Of a stretch of DNA of 64,000 nt, positions 45,328 to 54,717 are shown piece by piece. Source of the stretch: Pseudomonadota bacterium (GTDB taxonomy: Bacteria; Desulfobacterota; Desulfobulbia; Desulfobulbales; JAHJIY01); NCBI GenBank assembly GCA_018823175.1, contig JAHJIY010000042.1, positions 41,035-105,034 of the forward strand. Reading direction: 5' to 3'. A program made the translations under genes and the position numbers. Within the stretch, counting starts at the first letter, position 1; each line of letters begins with the position of its first letter. Under the pieces are notes generated by a model, which had not been told where the DNA came from, searched no databases, and worked only from the letters and a program-made list of their open reading frames with translations.

Positions 45328-47137
45328 GGGGGGACTCCCGCTCCAGTTCCTGAATCTTCTTCTTCAACTCTACCATTTTCAACTCCCGACCCACAAAAAG
45401 CTGGTTCATCCTTTCCAGCTCCTCATTTTTGGCCGCGAGTTCGGCGGTGCGCAGCCTGACGCGCTCTTCCAGTTCAGCGTTGAGCTTGCGGATCTCCCCC
45501 TCGGCCTGCTTTCGGGTGACGATCTCCCAGGAAAAATCCCCCAGCAGTGAGGTGAGCTGAATATCACTCTCCGTGTACTCATCCGGCTTGTTGCCCACGC
45601 CGATCACAGCCACGATCTGTCCCTCCCGGAAAACGGGAATGACCAACTCACGACTGATCCGGGCATGTCCCTCCGGCATCCCCTTGCGGTGCGGCAGGGA
45701 TGCGTAGTCGTTATGGACCACCGGCCGGCATTGCCGCACACAATCGGCCCAGACCCCTGCCTCTTCCACCGGGTAATGACGGCCTTTTCCTTCTGCCGTG
45801 CACATAGCAGAAAGGGTGTTGGTGGACCAGCTCTGCAGGGAGAGGGTCTGCTGGTCTTCCTTCACGAAGTGATAAAAACCGATGGAGCTCGCCGTCTGGG
45901 TCTCGATCTCATCCAACATTCTTTGCAGCAATTCAGCCATCGGAATATCCGGGCTCGATACTTTTTCTAAAAGCCGGAGTCGTGCCTGAGCCAGATTTTC
46001 CGCCCATTTTCGTTCGGTGATATCGATAAAGGAAACGATCACTTGCCTGATCGAGCGCTCCTCGTCATATTCCGGTTCGCCATTCACTAGCATCCACGAG
46101 ATATGGTCATGGGAGGGAGCGTGTATGCCCACCACATAATCCCGCAGGGGTTGACCGGAGGAGAGCACCCGGCTGACCGGGTATTCCTCAACCGGCATGG
46201 CGCTGCCGTCTTCACGGAGGAATCGCCAGGCCGGATCGATCCGCTCCTTGTCCATCAGCTGCTCCTCGGAAAGGCCGAGTAATTTGCGGGCCAGAGGGTT
46301 GCTGTCAAGAACCCCCCCCTTGCCGTCATGGACCAAAATGGCAGCCTGCACCTTTTGAATGAGGGAGCGGAACTTCTCCTCGCTCTGCCGCAGCCGCTCC
46401 CGGTCCTCTACCATCCGGCGCTCCGAGGCCAGCAGACGCAGGGAGGCGTCGTTGAGGGAGTCTGCAAGCTCAATGATTTCCCGCGTTCCTTGTCTAATCG
46501 CGACCCGCTCCCCCTTGTGCTCATTGAGGCAACCCGCAAAAACGGTCAATTTATTGATGGCCCGAACCAGGGGCTGTAGAAAGAGAAGCAACAGGCCGAC
46601 GCTGCAGATGACCCAGAACAGAGAGAAGAGCAACGCCTTCTTCAAGGTCTCGGCTTTGGCGGCGCGGATCGGGGAGAGATCGTAGGTTGCCTGAAGCCAG
46701 CCCAGCGGCGCACCGGCGGTTATGGGCTGCCAGACGATGAGTTCATCGCCCTCGATCAGAAAATCCGTGGTAAATGAGGCCGGCGGCGTGATGTTTTCGC
46801 CCAGTTGCCCTCGCTGGGTTTTGCCGTCGGGGGCGCTCACCACATCGCCGAGCAAAAAGCCATTTGGTTCGGAAACCCGGAGCCGCTTGATGTCCGCCGA
46901 ATCTGCAGTCTGCAGCAGAAGACCTTCCAGGCCGGCATAGTCGTTCAGCACCAGGTGATAAGCGCAGCGTTCCGCCAGATTCACAGCCACGAGCGCAGCG
47001 TTGCGATGCATTGAGTCAGCAAGCATTTCAGACTGTTTCCTCGCCGTCATCCAGCCGGAGATTATGCCGGTGGTCAGCAAAATGGAGGAGACCAGCAGAA
47101 TCAGCTGCGAAGAGAGGCGACGCGGTGCAAAGGGCAT
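45320..47137 (-). CDS. Membrane PAS-GAF sensory protein without a kinase domain
   Basis: This 605-residue protein has TM1 at about 10-30, a periplasmic domain of about 130 residues, TM2 at about 168-190, a HAMP-like linker, PAS at about 255-375, a GAF domain at about 385-545 (VHNDYASLPHRKGMPEGH), and a coiled coil ending in the tail LFVGRELKMVELKKKIQELE. It has no HisKA, HATPase or GGDEF domain. Its ATG follows the PhnD-like gene's stop by a single base, so the periplasmic domain may read the state of that binding protein. The tail recurs in three other proteins of the island. Confidence 0.82.
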   Translation of the reverse strand: MPFAPRRLSSQLILLVSSILLTTGIISGWMTARKQSEMLADSMHRNAALVAVNLAERCAYHLVLNDYAGLEGLLLQTADSADIKRLRVSEPNGFLLGDVVSAPDGKTQRGQLGENITPPASFTTDFLIEGDELIVWQPITAGAPLGWLQATYDLSPIRAAKAETLKKALLFSLFWVICSVGLLLLFLQPLVRAINKLTVFAGCLNEHKGERVAIRQGTREIIELADSLNDASLRLLASERRMVEDRERLRQSEEKFRSLIQKVQAAILVHDGKGGVLDSNPLARKLLGLSEEQLMDKERIDPAWRFLREDGSAMPVEEYPVSRVLSSGQPLRDYVVGIHAPSHDHISWMLVNGEPEYDEERSIRQVIVSFIDITERKWAENLAQARLRLLEKVSSPDIPMAELLQRMLDEIETQTASSIGFYHFVKEDQQTLSLQSWSTNTLSAMCTAEGKGRHYPVEEAGVWADCVRQCRPVVHNDYASLPHRKGMPEGHARISRELVIPVFREGQIVAVIGVGNKPDEYTESDIQLTSLLGDFSWEIVTRKQAEGEIRKLNAELEERVRLRTAELAAKNEELERMNQLFVGRELKMVELKKKIQELERESPHA

Positions 47138-47138
47138 G

Positions 47139-47990
47139 TCATTTTCCCCAGTTAGATAACTGTTTCACTTCCACACCTTCAAGGTGTTGATAATCCCTTT
47201 GGTAATCGGCAGCAATCGGTGCCGGCAATCGAATTTGTTGCATCAGCGCGGCGCCATCCGTCGTTGCGGCTATTTTCAGAATGGCCTGGACGACAGTGGA
47301 CTGAATCGCCTCCGGAACCCGGGAATGGGCGGCGATGGGGTGGGAGGGGATTTCCTCCGTCTCCAGAATGGTCCGGAGCCGGCGGCGGATATCCTCCGGC
47401 TCCTTGTCGAACACCGGGCTGAGCGTTGCTCCCGCTTCGACCTTGCCCAGGGTGACGGCCAGCAGCACGTTGCGGGTCGAGCCGGTGAGTTCGCTGGTGA
47501 AATGAAGGTTGTCTAAATCTTCAGACAGCACGTGTCTGACGTACACGGTTCAGAGATTTTTATCGCCGACGAAGGCGATTCTTTTTTCGGCCAGCTCATC
47601 GGCTCTTTGTACGGGAGAGTCTTTGCGGACGAAAAGCACGGCCCGGATGGACCCGCCGCCTTTCACCAGGGGAATATAGCCCTGCGCCTCATGGGCCACC
47701 ACCACCTGGAGGGCATTGGCAAAGATGAAATCCGGCCCGGTCGGCGAAACGATGTCCCGTTCGAAATCGGCCATGGTTTCATAGACCTTCAGCTTGAATG
47801 GAAGCCCGGTTTCTTTTGCCAGTCGTTCCACGAACGGGATCCATTGGGTATGGGTCATCACCGGCTCCCAGGTGGGGATAATGCCCATGGTATAGGTCGC
47901 TTGCTCCCCCGCCGTCACGGACAGAGGACGGAATGCCATAAGCGTCAAAACGGCAAACAGCAGACATGCTCCAAATCCAATCCTTTTCAT
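47139..47990 (-). CDS. PhnD-like periplasmic binding protein with in-frame TGA (possible Sec)
   Basis: One frame of 284 codons encodes a signal peptide and a PhnD/transferrin-like binding fold. It is broken only by TGA at 47550-47552 (codon 147) in KRIAFVGDKNL-TGA-TVYVRH. Both halves are intact and typical (IPTWEPVMTHTQW, DFIFANALQVVVAHE, GSTRNVLLAVTLGKVEAGAT). My recollection is that relatives have Cys at this point, so the TGA may encode selenocysteine; a 7-bp hairpin with SECIS-like geometry follows. A simple nonsense mutation is the alternative. The ATG at 47990 has GGAGA upstream. The downstream PAS-GAF sensor starts one base after the stop, which suggests ligand reporting rather than import, as no ABC permease is present. 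Confidence 0.6.
47521..47539 (-). promoter_or_regulatory. SECIS-like hairpin after the in-frame TGA
   Basis: On the minus strand TCAGACA pairs perfectly with TGTCTGA around the loop CGTGC. The loop begins 17 bases after the TGA and has G as its second base. As I recall the bacterial SECIS model, it needs a loop 16-37 bases from UGA with a G among the first two loop positions, so this hairpin fits. It lies inside coding sequence. Confidence 0.45.
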
Positions 47991-48033
47991 ACCGATCTCC
48001 TTCAACTTGATAGTATTTGACAGCCATCGCCAC

Positions 48034-48873
48034 CTACAGCTTCCAACTCAGACGCATCAAGACGGTGGTTCCCTCCAGAGCGTTCTCCACCGCAAAATCG
48101 GACAACACCTCCACCAGGGCGGCAAAGCCGGAGCCGAAATTCTTGAACAGGGAGGCCCCGGCCTGCCACTTGCGGATGCCGGTATCCGGCACCGTTGTCC
48201 CTCCTACCTTCCGGTCGTCGCTGAAGGTGTGATTGAGATGAGCTCCGAGGAGCAGATCGGGGCGCAGGAAATAACCTCCATACGACTCCAGGTTCACCTC
48301 ATTGCCCTGCCGGATATCGGTATCATTGTTTTCCGTATAGATCATATATTTGGCCGTTCCCTCGAGGAGGACATTTCCCATCTGCTTGGCCCCATAGAGC
48401 TGCGGCCTGAACTTCCAGACATTGCCGCCCAGGTTAGCCTTACTTTCCTGATCATAGCTGCCGATGGGCACCACCGTCTGCAACCGCGTTCCAAACCAGG
48501 TCTTGGTGGCGGGATCATCCACCAGCCAGTAGGCGCCGACCAGCGACAGATCGCCGATGCCGCAGTCATCGTCGCCAAACAGATCCAGACAACCAACCGG
48601 CACGAAAGCAGAGAACAGAGCGGTTTTAGGCAGCAGGGTCTTGTTGTAATAGGTGTACTTAAAGGTATTTTGATACTGGACGGCGTCCGGGTCGGCCGCC
48701 ACCGGCTTTCCATCCTTGTCCATGAGCCGGTCGGAGCCGTAGTACAGAGGGTAGAGGGAAAAATACGATCCCGCCGGGGCCGCGACATTGTCGTACGGCT
48801 CCGAGGCGTCACTCTCCCCCGGCGCAAAGCACAGCAAAATCCATAGAACCGCAAACCATCCATTATTTCTCAT
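48034..48873 (-). CDS. Outer-membrane beta-barrel protein, phenol-degradation MetA-like
   Basis: This 279-residue protein has a signal peptide (about 1-23, ending SDAS) and alternating beta strands throughout, ending in LMRLSWKL with a C-terminal hydrophobic strand. Segments such as FSAFVPVG, IGDLSLVGAYWLVDD and TRLQTVVPIGSYDQ resemble the SphA/phenol MetA-pathway channel-like family. It probably forms a small outer-membrane channel. It precedes the PhnD-like gene by 43 bases and may admit that protein's ligand, which is inference. Confidence 0.7.
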   Translation of the reverse strand: MRNNGWFAVLWILLCFAPGESDASEPYDNVAAPAGSYFSLYPLYYGSDRLMDKDGKPVAADPDAVQYQNTFKYTYYNKTLLPKTALFSAFVPVGCLDLFGDDDCGIGDLSLVGAYWLVDDPATKTWFGTRLQTVVPIGSYDQESKANLGGNVWKFRPQLYGAKQMGNVLLEGTAKYMIYTENNDTDIRQGNEVNLESYGGYFLRPDLLLGAHLNHTFSDDRKVGGTTVPDTGIRKWQAGASLFKNFGSGFAALVEVLSDFAVENALEGTTVLMRLSWKL

Positions 48874-48918
48874 AGTGCCCTCCTTTCCTTAATTTTACAT
48901 TAGAGTGTAACAGATCTG

Positions 48919-49788
48919 TTATTCCATTTTTTTATTCCTTTCCAGCGTCTTAATCCTCTCTTTCAACGCCACCATCTTGAGTTCCCTGTTCACAAAGGAC
49001 CGGTTCATCAATTCGAGTTCTCGATTTCTCTGCTCCAACTCGTCAGTTCGTTCCTTAAGTGCCGCGACCATTGCTTCCAGGCCTTGCTGATGCTGTTTCA
49101 GCTCATTATCCACCGCCGCTCGTTCGCGGATATTGGCCAGCAACCTCTCCACCTCCCGGGTGGGCTGATCCTCTCCCAGAAAATGATCCGGCGGCACATA
49201 GTAGAAATTTTTGCAGACCATGCCGCCGTGGATGACCAGTGGATGGGTGGCGATGACGTCCTTGATGACCTCGGGAGAGAAGCGTCGGCGGGCATATTGG
49301 CAGATGGCCAAGGCCCTATTGGCCGGGAAAAAATAGTTGAGCTTGGCCTCATACTCCATCAAGCGTTGGACGCCTGGATCGCCGCCCAACATCCAGGTCA
49401 TCTCACCGGTGACCCGGAGGGCGGAAAAACCAGTCTTGTCGGCCTCGTCCGCGGCCTGCTGCAGAAAATCGATCATGTGGTCCGGGTCGAAGAAACCCTC
49501 CCGCAAATAGCTCTCCCGTTTACTGACAATCGCCAGTTGCCCCGAGGCGAGCGCCGCCTCGACCCCGATCCCAACAGCCTGCATGCCGGTCATGACCATC
49601 TCGGCGGTGTTGTCATCAGCGGCATAGATACATTTTTCGCCGCGTTCCAGGCCGATTCGGATGAACGGCATGACCGCGGCAAACTGTTCTTCCCGGTTGT
49701 CGTAAATGAGGCAAAGATGGTCGTGGATGTCCAACCTTTCCAAGGCATTCTTGAGATCATACAAATGATTCTGAGTGGTGTCGGTCAT
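48919..49788 (-). CDS. MEDS-domain sensory protein with shared C-terminal tail
   Basis: This 289-residue cytoplasmic protein has an N-terminal MEDS (DcmR sensory) domain at about 20-190, with DHLCLIYDNREEQFAAVMPFI, LRVTGEMTWML and AICQYARRRFSPEVI. A coiled coil follows and ends in SFVNRELKMVALKERIKTLE. MEDS domains sense small molecules, often C1 compounds in methylotrophs. There is no output domain. The ATG at 49788 is chosen for GGAGG 8 bases upstream; the frame extends to 49821. The tail matches those of three kinase-less neighbours. Confidence 0.82.
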   Translation of the reverse strand: MTDTTQNHLYDLKNALERLDIHDHLCLIYDNREEQFAAVMPFIRIGLERGEKCIYAADDNTAEMVMTGMQAVGIGVEAALASGQLAIVSKRESYLREGFFDPDHMIDFLQQAADEADKTGFSALRVTGEMTWMLGGDPGVQRLMEYEAKLNYFFPANRALAICQYARRRFSPEVIKDVIATHPLVIHGGMVCKNFYYVPPDHFLGEDQPTREVERLLANIRERAAVDNELKQHQQGLEAMVAALKERTDELEQRNRELELMNRSFVNRELKMVALKERIKTLERNKKME

Positions 49789-49828
49789 GTCCTTTACCTC
49801 CATTTCGAGAAAGCCCATCACGAGCGCT

Positions 49829-51832
49829 TCACTGGCCGGATCGTCCCTCCAGTTTTTCTTCCTGTTCCTTGATCCTTTTCTTCAACTCGACCATCTTCAA
49901 CTCCCGGCCGATAAAGAGCTTGTTCATCCGCTCCAGCTCCATGTTCTTCCCTTTTAGTTCGGCGGTACGCTCCTGTACCCGTTCTTCCAGTTCCTCGTTC
50001 AGTTTTCGGAGTTGTTCCTCGGCCTTTTTCCGTTCGCTAATATTCTGGGCGGTGCCGCGCAGGCCGCAGATAGCGCCTGCTTCATCCCGCTTGACCTCGC
50101 AGCGGGCCACGATCCATCGTGTTATGGGCGTTGGCTTGGCGAGTTCCAGATCGACTTCATACGATTCGCCCAGTTCCATGGCCCGTTTTACCGCTTCGTC
50201 CAGACGGGCGGCGCTTTCCGGGGTATAGACCTTCAGGTGTTCTTCGTACCCCGGCGGTGGTGAGCCGACCTCTAAACCGTAAATCCGGTAGTACTCGTCG
50301 GACCACCAGATGGTATCACTCAACGCGTCCCAATCCCACCCGCCGACCAGCCCAACCCGTTGCGATTCGTTGAGCAGCGTCTCCCGGATCCGCAAGGCTT
50401 TCTCATTTCGTCGCAATGCCTCCTCGGTCGCTTGTCGTTCGGTAACGTCTTCAAGGACGAAAACGACGCTCTCAATTTCACCTGATTCGGCGAGAAGCGG
50501 TGCGCCGTTGATGGAGAGAAAGATCCGCTTCCCGTCGGGCCATGTGATGGCGTGACGCACGTCGAAGACCGGTTGGCCCGTGGCCATCACCCGACTGAAG
50601 GGCAGCTCCTCGTCGGGGAATGGATTGCCGTCGAAATCGGTGATACGCCATTGCGGGGCGTTGTAGGTGCGCTGATCAAGCTCCTCCTGCTTTAAGCCGA
50701 GCAAAAGCTCCGCCCGTTGATTGGCGAAGGTCACCAGCCCCTCACGACTGACCAAGGTGATGCCGACGGGGCTGGTTTCCATGATCCGGCTGACGAAGGT
50801 CCGTTCGCGCCGCAACTCCTCTTCCGCCCGTTGCCGCTTGATGAGGTCCCACATCCCTTCCAGGAGCAAGGAAATCTTCGCTTGATCGGCTTCGGTATAG
50901 GCTTCTTGCCGGTTGGCCACCCCGGCCACAGCCACCACCCGATCCCGGTCGACCACGGGAACTCCCAGAAAACGGGTGAGTTCGAGATGTCCCTCGGGAA
51001 GACCCTTTTTATGGGGATTCGGCGCAGAATACTCATTGACGACAACAACTCGACGCTGCCGGATTGGCTCGGCCCATAACCCTGCTTCAGGAATCGAAAA
51101 ATCCAACGGCTTGTTGATGGGGCAATGTGCCATGGCCTTTTCCGACCAGATTTGCGCCTCCATCTTTTGGTCGTCGTCGCTGATCAATCCGACAAAGCCG
51201 AGAGCGCTGCCGGTCAATTTAACGCACTGGTCGACGAGAAAAGAGATAATCTCCTTAAGCGGTACCGAGGCCATCGTTTGATACACCTCGAGGAGGGCCT
51301 TTTGTTGTGCCATGAGCTGGCGGATTTCCCCGGCTGCTTGTTTCCGTTCAGTTATTTCCTCCTGTAGTTTTTGATTGCTTCTGGTCAATTCTTCGGTCTG
51401 ACTTCGGACTTCCTGTTCCAGACATTCGGTTAACTCCCGCAGGCGGATATGGGTTTGAATCCGGGCCAGGATCTCTTCCGGCTGAAAGGGCTTGGTGATG
51501 TAATCCACGCCACCGGCCAGAAACGCCTTCACCTTGTCGCGTTCATCTTCCAGAATACTGATAAAGATGACCGGCACGGAACTCGTCCGTTCATCCGCCT
51601 TGAGCCGTCGGCAAACCTCGAAGCCGTCAATGCCCGGCATGCGGATATCGAGCAGGATCAGTGAGGGCTGTTGCAGCACAGCGCTGTTCAAAGCGAGTTC
51701 GCCGTCCCTGGCCAGGCGCACCCGGTATCCGGTCTTAACCAGGACCTCTTCCAGCAGTTTCAGATTCTGGAGGTTATCGTCGACAACCAGGATTTCAGGC
51801 TGCCGTCCGCTCCTTTCATCATCTGTTTTCAT
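49829..51832 (-). CDS. REC-GAF-PAS-PAS protein without a kinase domain
   Basis: This 667-residue cytoplasmic protein has a receiver at about 13-130 (D62 in LLDIRMPGIDG). A GAF domain at about 175-340 contains VNEYSAPNPHKKGLPEGH, and PAS domains lie at about 345-465 and 475-600. A coiled coil ends in LFIGRELKMVELKKRIKEQE. There is no HisKA or HATPase. The start at 51832 has AAAGGAGAG upstream and overlaps the stop of the Cache kinase gene by 14 bases; the longer frame to 51919 is a run-on. The receiver is a likely target of that kinase. Confidence 0.87.
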   Translation of the reverse strand: MKTDDERSGRQPEILVVDDNLQNLKLLEEVLVKTGYRVRLARDGELALNSAVLQQPSLILLDIRMPGIDGFEVCRRLKADERTSSVPVIFISILEDERDKVKAFLAGGVDYITKPFQPEEILARIQTHIRLRELTECLEQEVRSQTEELTRSNQKLQEEITERKQAAGEIRQLMAQQKALLEVYQTMASVPLKEIISFLVDQCVKLTGSALGFVGLISDDDQKMEAQIWSEKAMAHCPINKPLDFSIPEAGLWAEPIRQRRVVVVNEYSAPNPHKKGLPEGHLELTRFLGVPVVDRDRVVAVAGVANRQEAYTEADQAKISLLLEGMWDLIKRQRAEEELRRERTFVSRIMETSPVGITLVSREGLVTFANQRAELLLGLKQEELDQRTYNAPQWRITDFDGNPFPDEELPFSRVMATGQPVFDVRHAITWPDGKRIFLSINGAPLLAESGEIESVVFVLEDVTERQATEEALRRNEKALRIRETLLNESQRVGLVGGWDWDALSDTIWWSDEYYRIYGLEVGSPPPGYEEHLKVYTPESAARLDEAVKRAMELGESYEVDLELAKPTPITRWIVARCEVKRDEAGAICGLRGTAQNISERKKAEEQLRKLNEELEERVQERTAELKGKNMELERMNKLFIGRELKMVELKKRIKEQEEKLEGRSGQ

Positions 51833-54617
51833 TTTGCTCTCCTTTGACCAGATTGTCCAACAGAGCCAACAGTTCTTTGTATTGAAGAGTATCCGACATC
51901 CGGCGCAACCTGGCGCCAAGCTGCCGGTCGTGGGCGGTTATGCGGTTGATAACTTTATGAGTACGCGCGCCGTCAAGCAGCTCCGCTGCCCTGAACAGCT
52001 CTACCGCCAGCTTTTTCGGGAGCCGGGAAAGCTCACCGGCAGTCACCTCCGGCCCGCTCTCTCCTTCGGCGACCGACTCGACGTCTTCATATTTGAAGCG
52101 GATGCCGAGATAGCGGCTCAAGGCATCGTAGATTTCCCAATCGTGAAACGGCTTGCGAATGAAATCGTCGCAGCCGGCCGCAACGATCGCCCGCCGCTCC
52201 TCCTCCAAGGCATGGGCGGTGATAACAACGACCCTGGTTTGCCGCTCCGTATCGGCGGCCTTGATCCGGCGGGTGGCTTCCAGGCCGTCAATTACCGGCA
52301 TACGGATATCCATGAAGATTAAATGGGGTTGCCAGTCGTGCCAAAGGGCGAGGGCCTCTTCGCCGTTGACCGCCTCCTTGATTTCAAAGCCGAAGGGGGC
52401 CAGAAGTTTTTTGAGCAGGAGACGGTTCTCCGGCTGGTCCTCAGCGATCAGCAGGCGGTAGCCGCTCACCTCTTCATCCACCCCGACGACCCTGCCTCTG
52501 GTCACCGGCTTTTCAAGAACCCCGGAGGGAAGAACCTCAGCCGGGATCTCAAAGAAGAAAACTGTGCCCACCCCATCCGGTCCGCCGGCCACGCCGATCT
52601 CGCCACCCATCAATTCGACGTACTGTTTACAGATGGCAAGCCCCAAACCGGTGCCTGCCTCGGTGGGAGGGCGCTCCCCCAACTGCACAAAGGGGGCGAA
52701 GATCCGCTCTTGGTTCTCTTCCCTGATGCCGGGGCCGGTGTCCGCGACCTCGAAACGCAGTCGCGCCTGCTCAGGATTTTCCATGACTTGAAGCAGAGCT
52801 CGGAGCACGATCCCGCCATGTGCCGTATACTTGACCCCGTTGCCGATCAGGTTGATGAAGACCTGTCTGAGTTTGCCGGCATCGACTAAGATCTGACGCG
52901 GCAGTTCCGGATCCTGTTCCAGGGTAAAGCTCAAACCCTTGGACGCGGCCTGGGCGTACATGATCGACCTGATTCCCTGGATAAGTTGGTGCAGATCGCA
53001 GGGCGACTCCTCAAGCTCCAGTCGCCCGGACTCGATCTTCGAGATATCGAGGACGTTGTTGATCAGGTGCAGCAGATGCTCGCCGCTGCGGCTGATGATC
53101 TCCAGATTTTCCCGTTGTTCGTCGGTGGCATTCCGGTCGTTTTTGAGCACCTGGGCAAACCCAAGGATGGCGTTCAGCGGCGTCCGGAGTTCGTGGCTCA
53201 TGTTGGCCAGAAAAACGCTTTTGGCCCGGTTGGCGGTTTCTGCGGCCTCCTTGGCCAGCTCCAGTTGACTATTCTTCTCCTGCAGAGCATGCGTCCGCTC
53301 GGCCACTTCCTCTTCCAGATGGTCGCGGTGCTTGCGCAACCGCTCCTGGGCCGCGACCTTGTCGTGCAGCATCTTGTTGGCGCTGACAGCCATGCCGCGC
53401 AATTCAGCGAAGGTCAGGCCCGCCACCTCGATTTCGCGGTCGGCGAATGCGGCTTCATGGAAAAATTCGTCGAACCGGGAAAAATCCCCAAGCAGACGGC
53501 GGAAAACACGCCGCAGGGAAAGCAGAAGCAAGATACCCACCGTTGCCGACACCAACAGGATCCAGAGGATGTCTTTGCGCAAACCGGCCTTCAGGGAACG
53601 CTGGAGAATGGCGATATCCGTTTCCACATCATCGATATAGACGCCGGTGCCGACCATCCATTGCCAATCGTGCACACCCTTGGCAAACGACACCTTGGGC
53701 CGCTCTTCGCCGGTATCGGGTTTGCGCCAGGAGTAGTAGACATAGTCACCCGCTTCGGTCTTTGCCGCTGCGATCAAGCCCTGGACAACCTTCACCCCAT
53801 TGAAATCCTGGTGGTCCCAGATGTTCCGACCGACCAGATCCGGCTGGGCGCCGTGGGCAAGGACCACCCCTTGCCAATCGTCAATGAAGATATAGCCGTT
53901 CTTGCCGTAACGAACCTTGGAGATATCGTCCAGTAATTCCTTCCGGGTATCGACTTCGAGATCCTTGACAGAGATAGTCGTCCCGAGGATCCATCCATAG
54001 GGCTTAAACAGTTTGATGAAAGAGAGATGGGGAGTCTCGTCCCCTTTCACGCCAGGTTGGCTCAACGAGTAACGATAGGTCCCTTCGCCCTCTTTTTTGG
54101 CCAGCTCGATCATACCGGCGATGGCCGGATGGTTCTCCCCGTCGCCGAAAGGAGGTGAGGATTTCCCGTCACCATTGGTTGCAGCGGGACCAAGAACGAT
54201 GCCGCCCGAAAGGTCAAGGATAAAAAAATCGCCCTTGCCATGATACACATGCATGGGCCGCAGAACCTCAATGATCGTCCGTTTGATCTCTTCGGACGAT
54301 TGTGTCACGGCATCTCTTTGCCGGATATTCTCCAGTATGGCGTACGCTTCGTAAACTTGCTCCTGCACCAGGCTGGAGCCTTTGGGAACAATTTGACTGC
54401 GGTCGAACTCGATACGTTCGAGAATGCGGTCGACCTCACGCTTGATCAACTGCTTTTGTTGTTCGACAAAAGCTGCCCGCATGGCAGTGGCGCGGTCTTT
54501 AGAATCATTATACCGTTGGATGACGAGCAAGAGGATGATACAGAGCACCAGAGCAGACAGAAGGCCGCCGACAGCAACCCAAAGAATACGTTGGAAACTC
54601 TCATTTCGGTCAGCCAT
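51819..54617 (-). CDS. Cache-domain hybrid histidine kinase with REC domain
   Basis: This 932-residue protein has TM1 at about 11-33, a double Cache-type periplasmic region at about 60-340 (GDFFILDLSGGIVLGP and YGKNGYIFIDDWQGVVLAHG), TM2 at about 352-370, HisKA with H475 in ANMSHELRTPLNA, an HATPase with NLIGNGVKYTAHGG and GTGLGLAICKQY, a receiver with D770 in LIFMDIRMP, and an about 100-residue helical C-terminus without a clear HPt His motif. It should sense a small extracellular ligand and feed the receiver protein encoded next. It starts 100 bases after the SBP-PAS sensor. Confidence 0.9.
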   Translation of the reverse strand: MADRNESFQRILWVAVGGLLSALVLCIILLLVIQRYNDSKDRATAMRAAFVEQQKQLIKREVDRILERIEFDRSQIVPKGSSLVQEQVYEAYAILENIRQRDAVTQSSEEIKRTIIEVLRPMHVYHGKGDFFILDLSGGIVLGPAATNGDGKSSPPFGDGENHPAIAGMIELAKKEGEGTYRYSLSQPGVKGDETPHLSFIKLFKPYGWILGTTISVKDLEVDTRKELLDDISKVRYGKNGYIFIDDWQGVVLAHGAQPDLVGRNIWDHQDFNGVKVVQGLIAAAKTEAGDYVYYSWRKPDTGEERPKVSFAKGVHDWQWMVGTGVYIDDVETDIAILQRSLKAGLRKDILWILLVSATVGILLLLSLRRVFRRLLGDFSRFDEFFHEAAFADREIEVAGLTFAELRGMAVSANKMLHDKVAAQERLRKHRDHLEEEVAERTHALQEKNSQLELAKEAAETANRAKSVFLANMSHELRTPLNAILGFAQVLKNDRNATDEQRENLEIISRSGEHLLHLINNVLDISKIESGRLELEESPCDLHQLIQGIRSIMYAQAASKGLSFTLEQDPELPRQILVDAGKLRQVFINLIGNGVKYTAHGGIVLRALLQVMENPEQARLRFEVADTGPGIREENQERIFAPFVQLGERPPTEAGTGLGLAICKQYVELMGGEIGVAGGPDGVGTVFFFEIPAEVLPSGVLEKPVTRGRVVGVDEEVSGYRLLIAEDQPENRLLLKKLLAPFGFEIKEAVNGEEALALWHDWQPHLIFMDIRMPVIDGLEATRRIKAADTERQTRVVVITAHALEEERRAIVAAGCDDFIRKPFHDWEIYDALSRYLGIRFKYEDVESVAEGESGPEVTAGELSRLPKKLAVELFRAAELLDGARTHKVINRITAHDRQLGARLRRMSDTLQYKELLALLDNLVKGEQNENR

Positions 54618-54717
54618 TTCGCTTTCTCCTAAAAAATCGATATGCTCGACAGGCCATTTTTTTTAATCTAGTCAAACATATCATCATAAAGACCCGGTTC
54701 TTTGGTGAAAGATCGAT

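Noticed and set aside
47139..47546. Separate gene for the second half of the PhnD-like protein
   Set aside because: It is in the same frame as the first half with only a TGA between; the GTG start has no ribosome-binding site, and the fold needs both halves.
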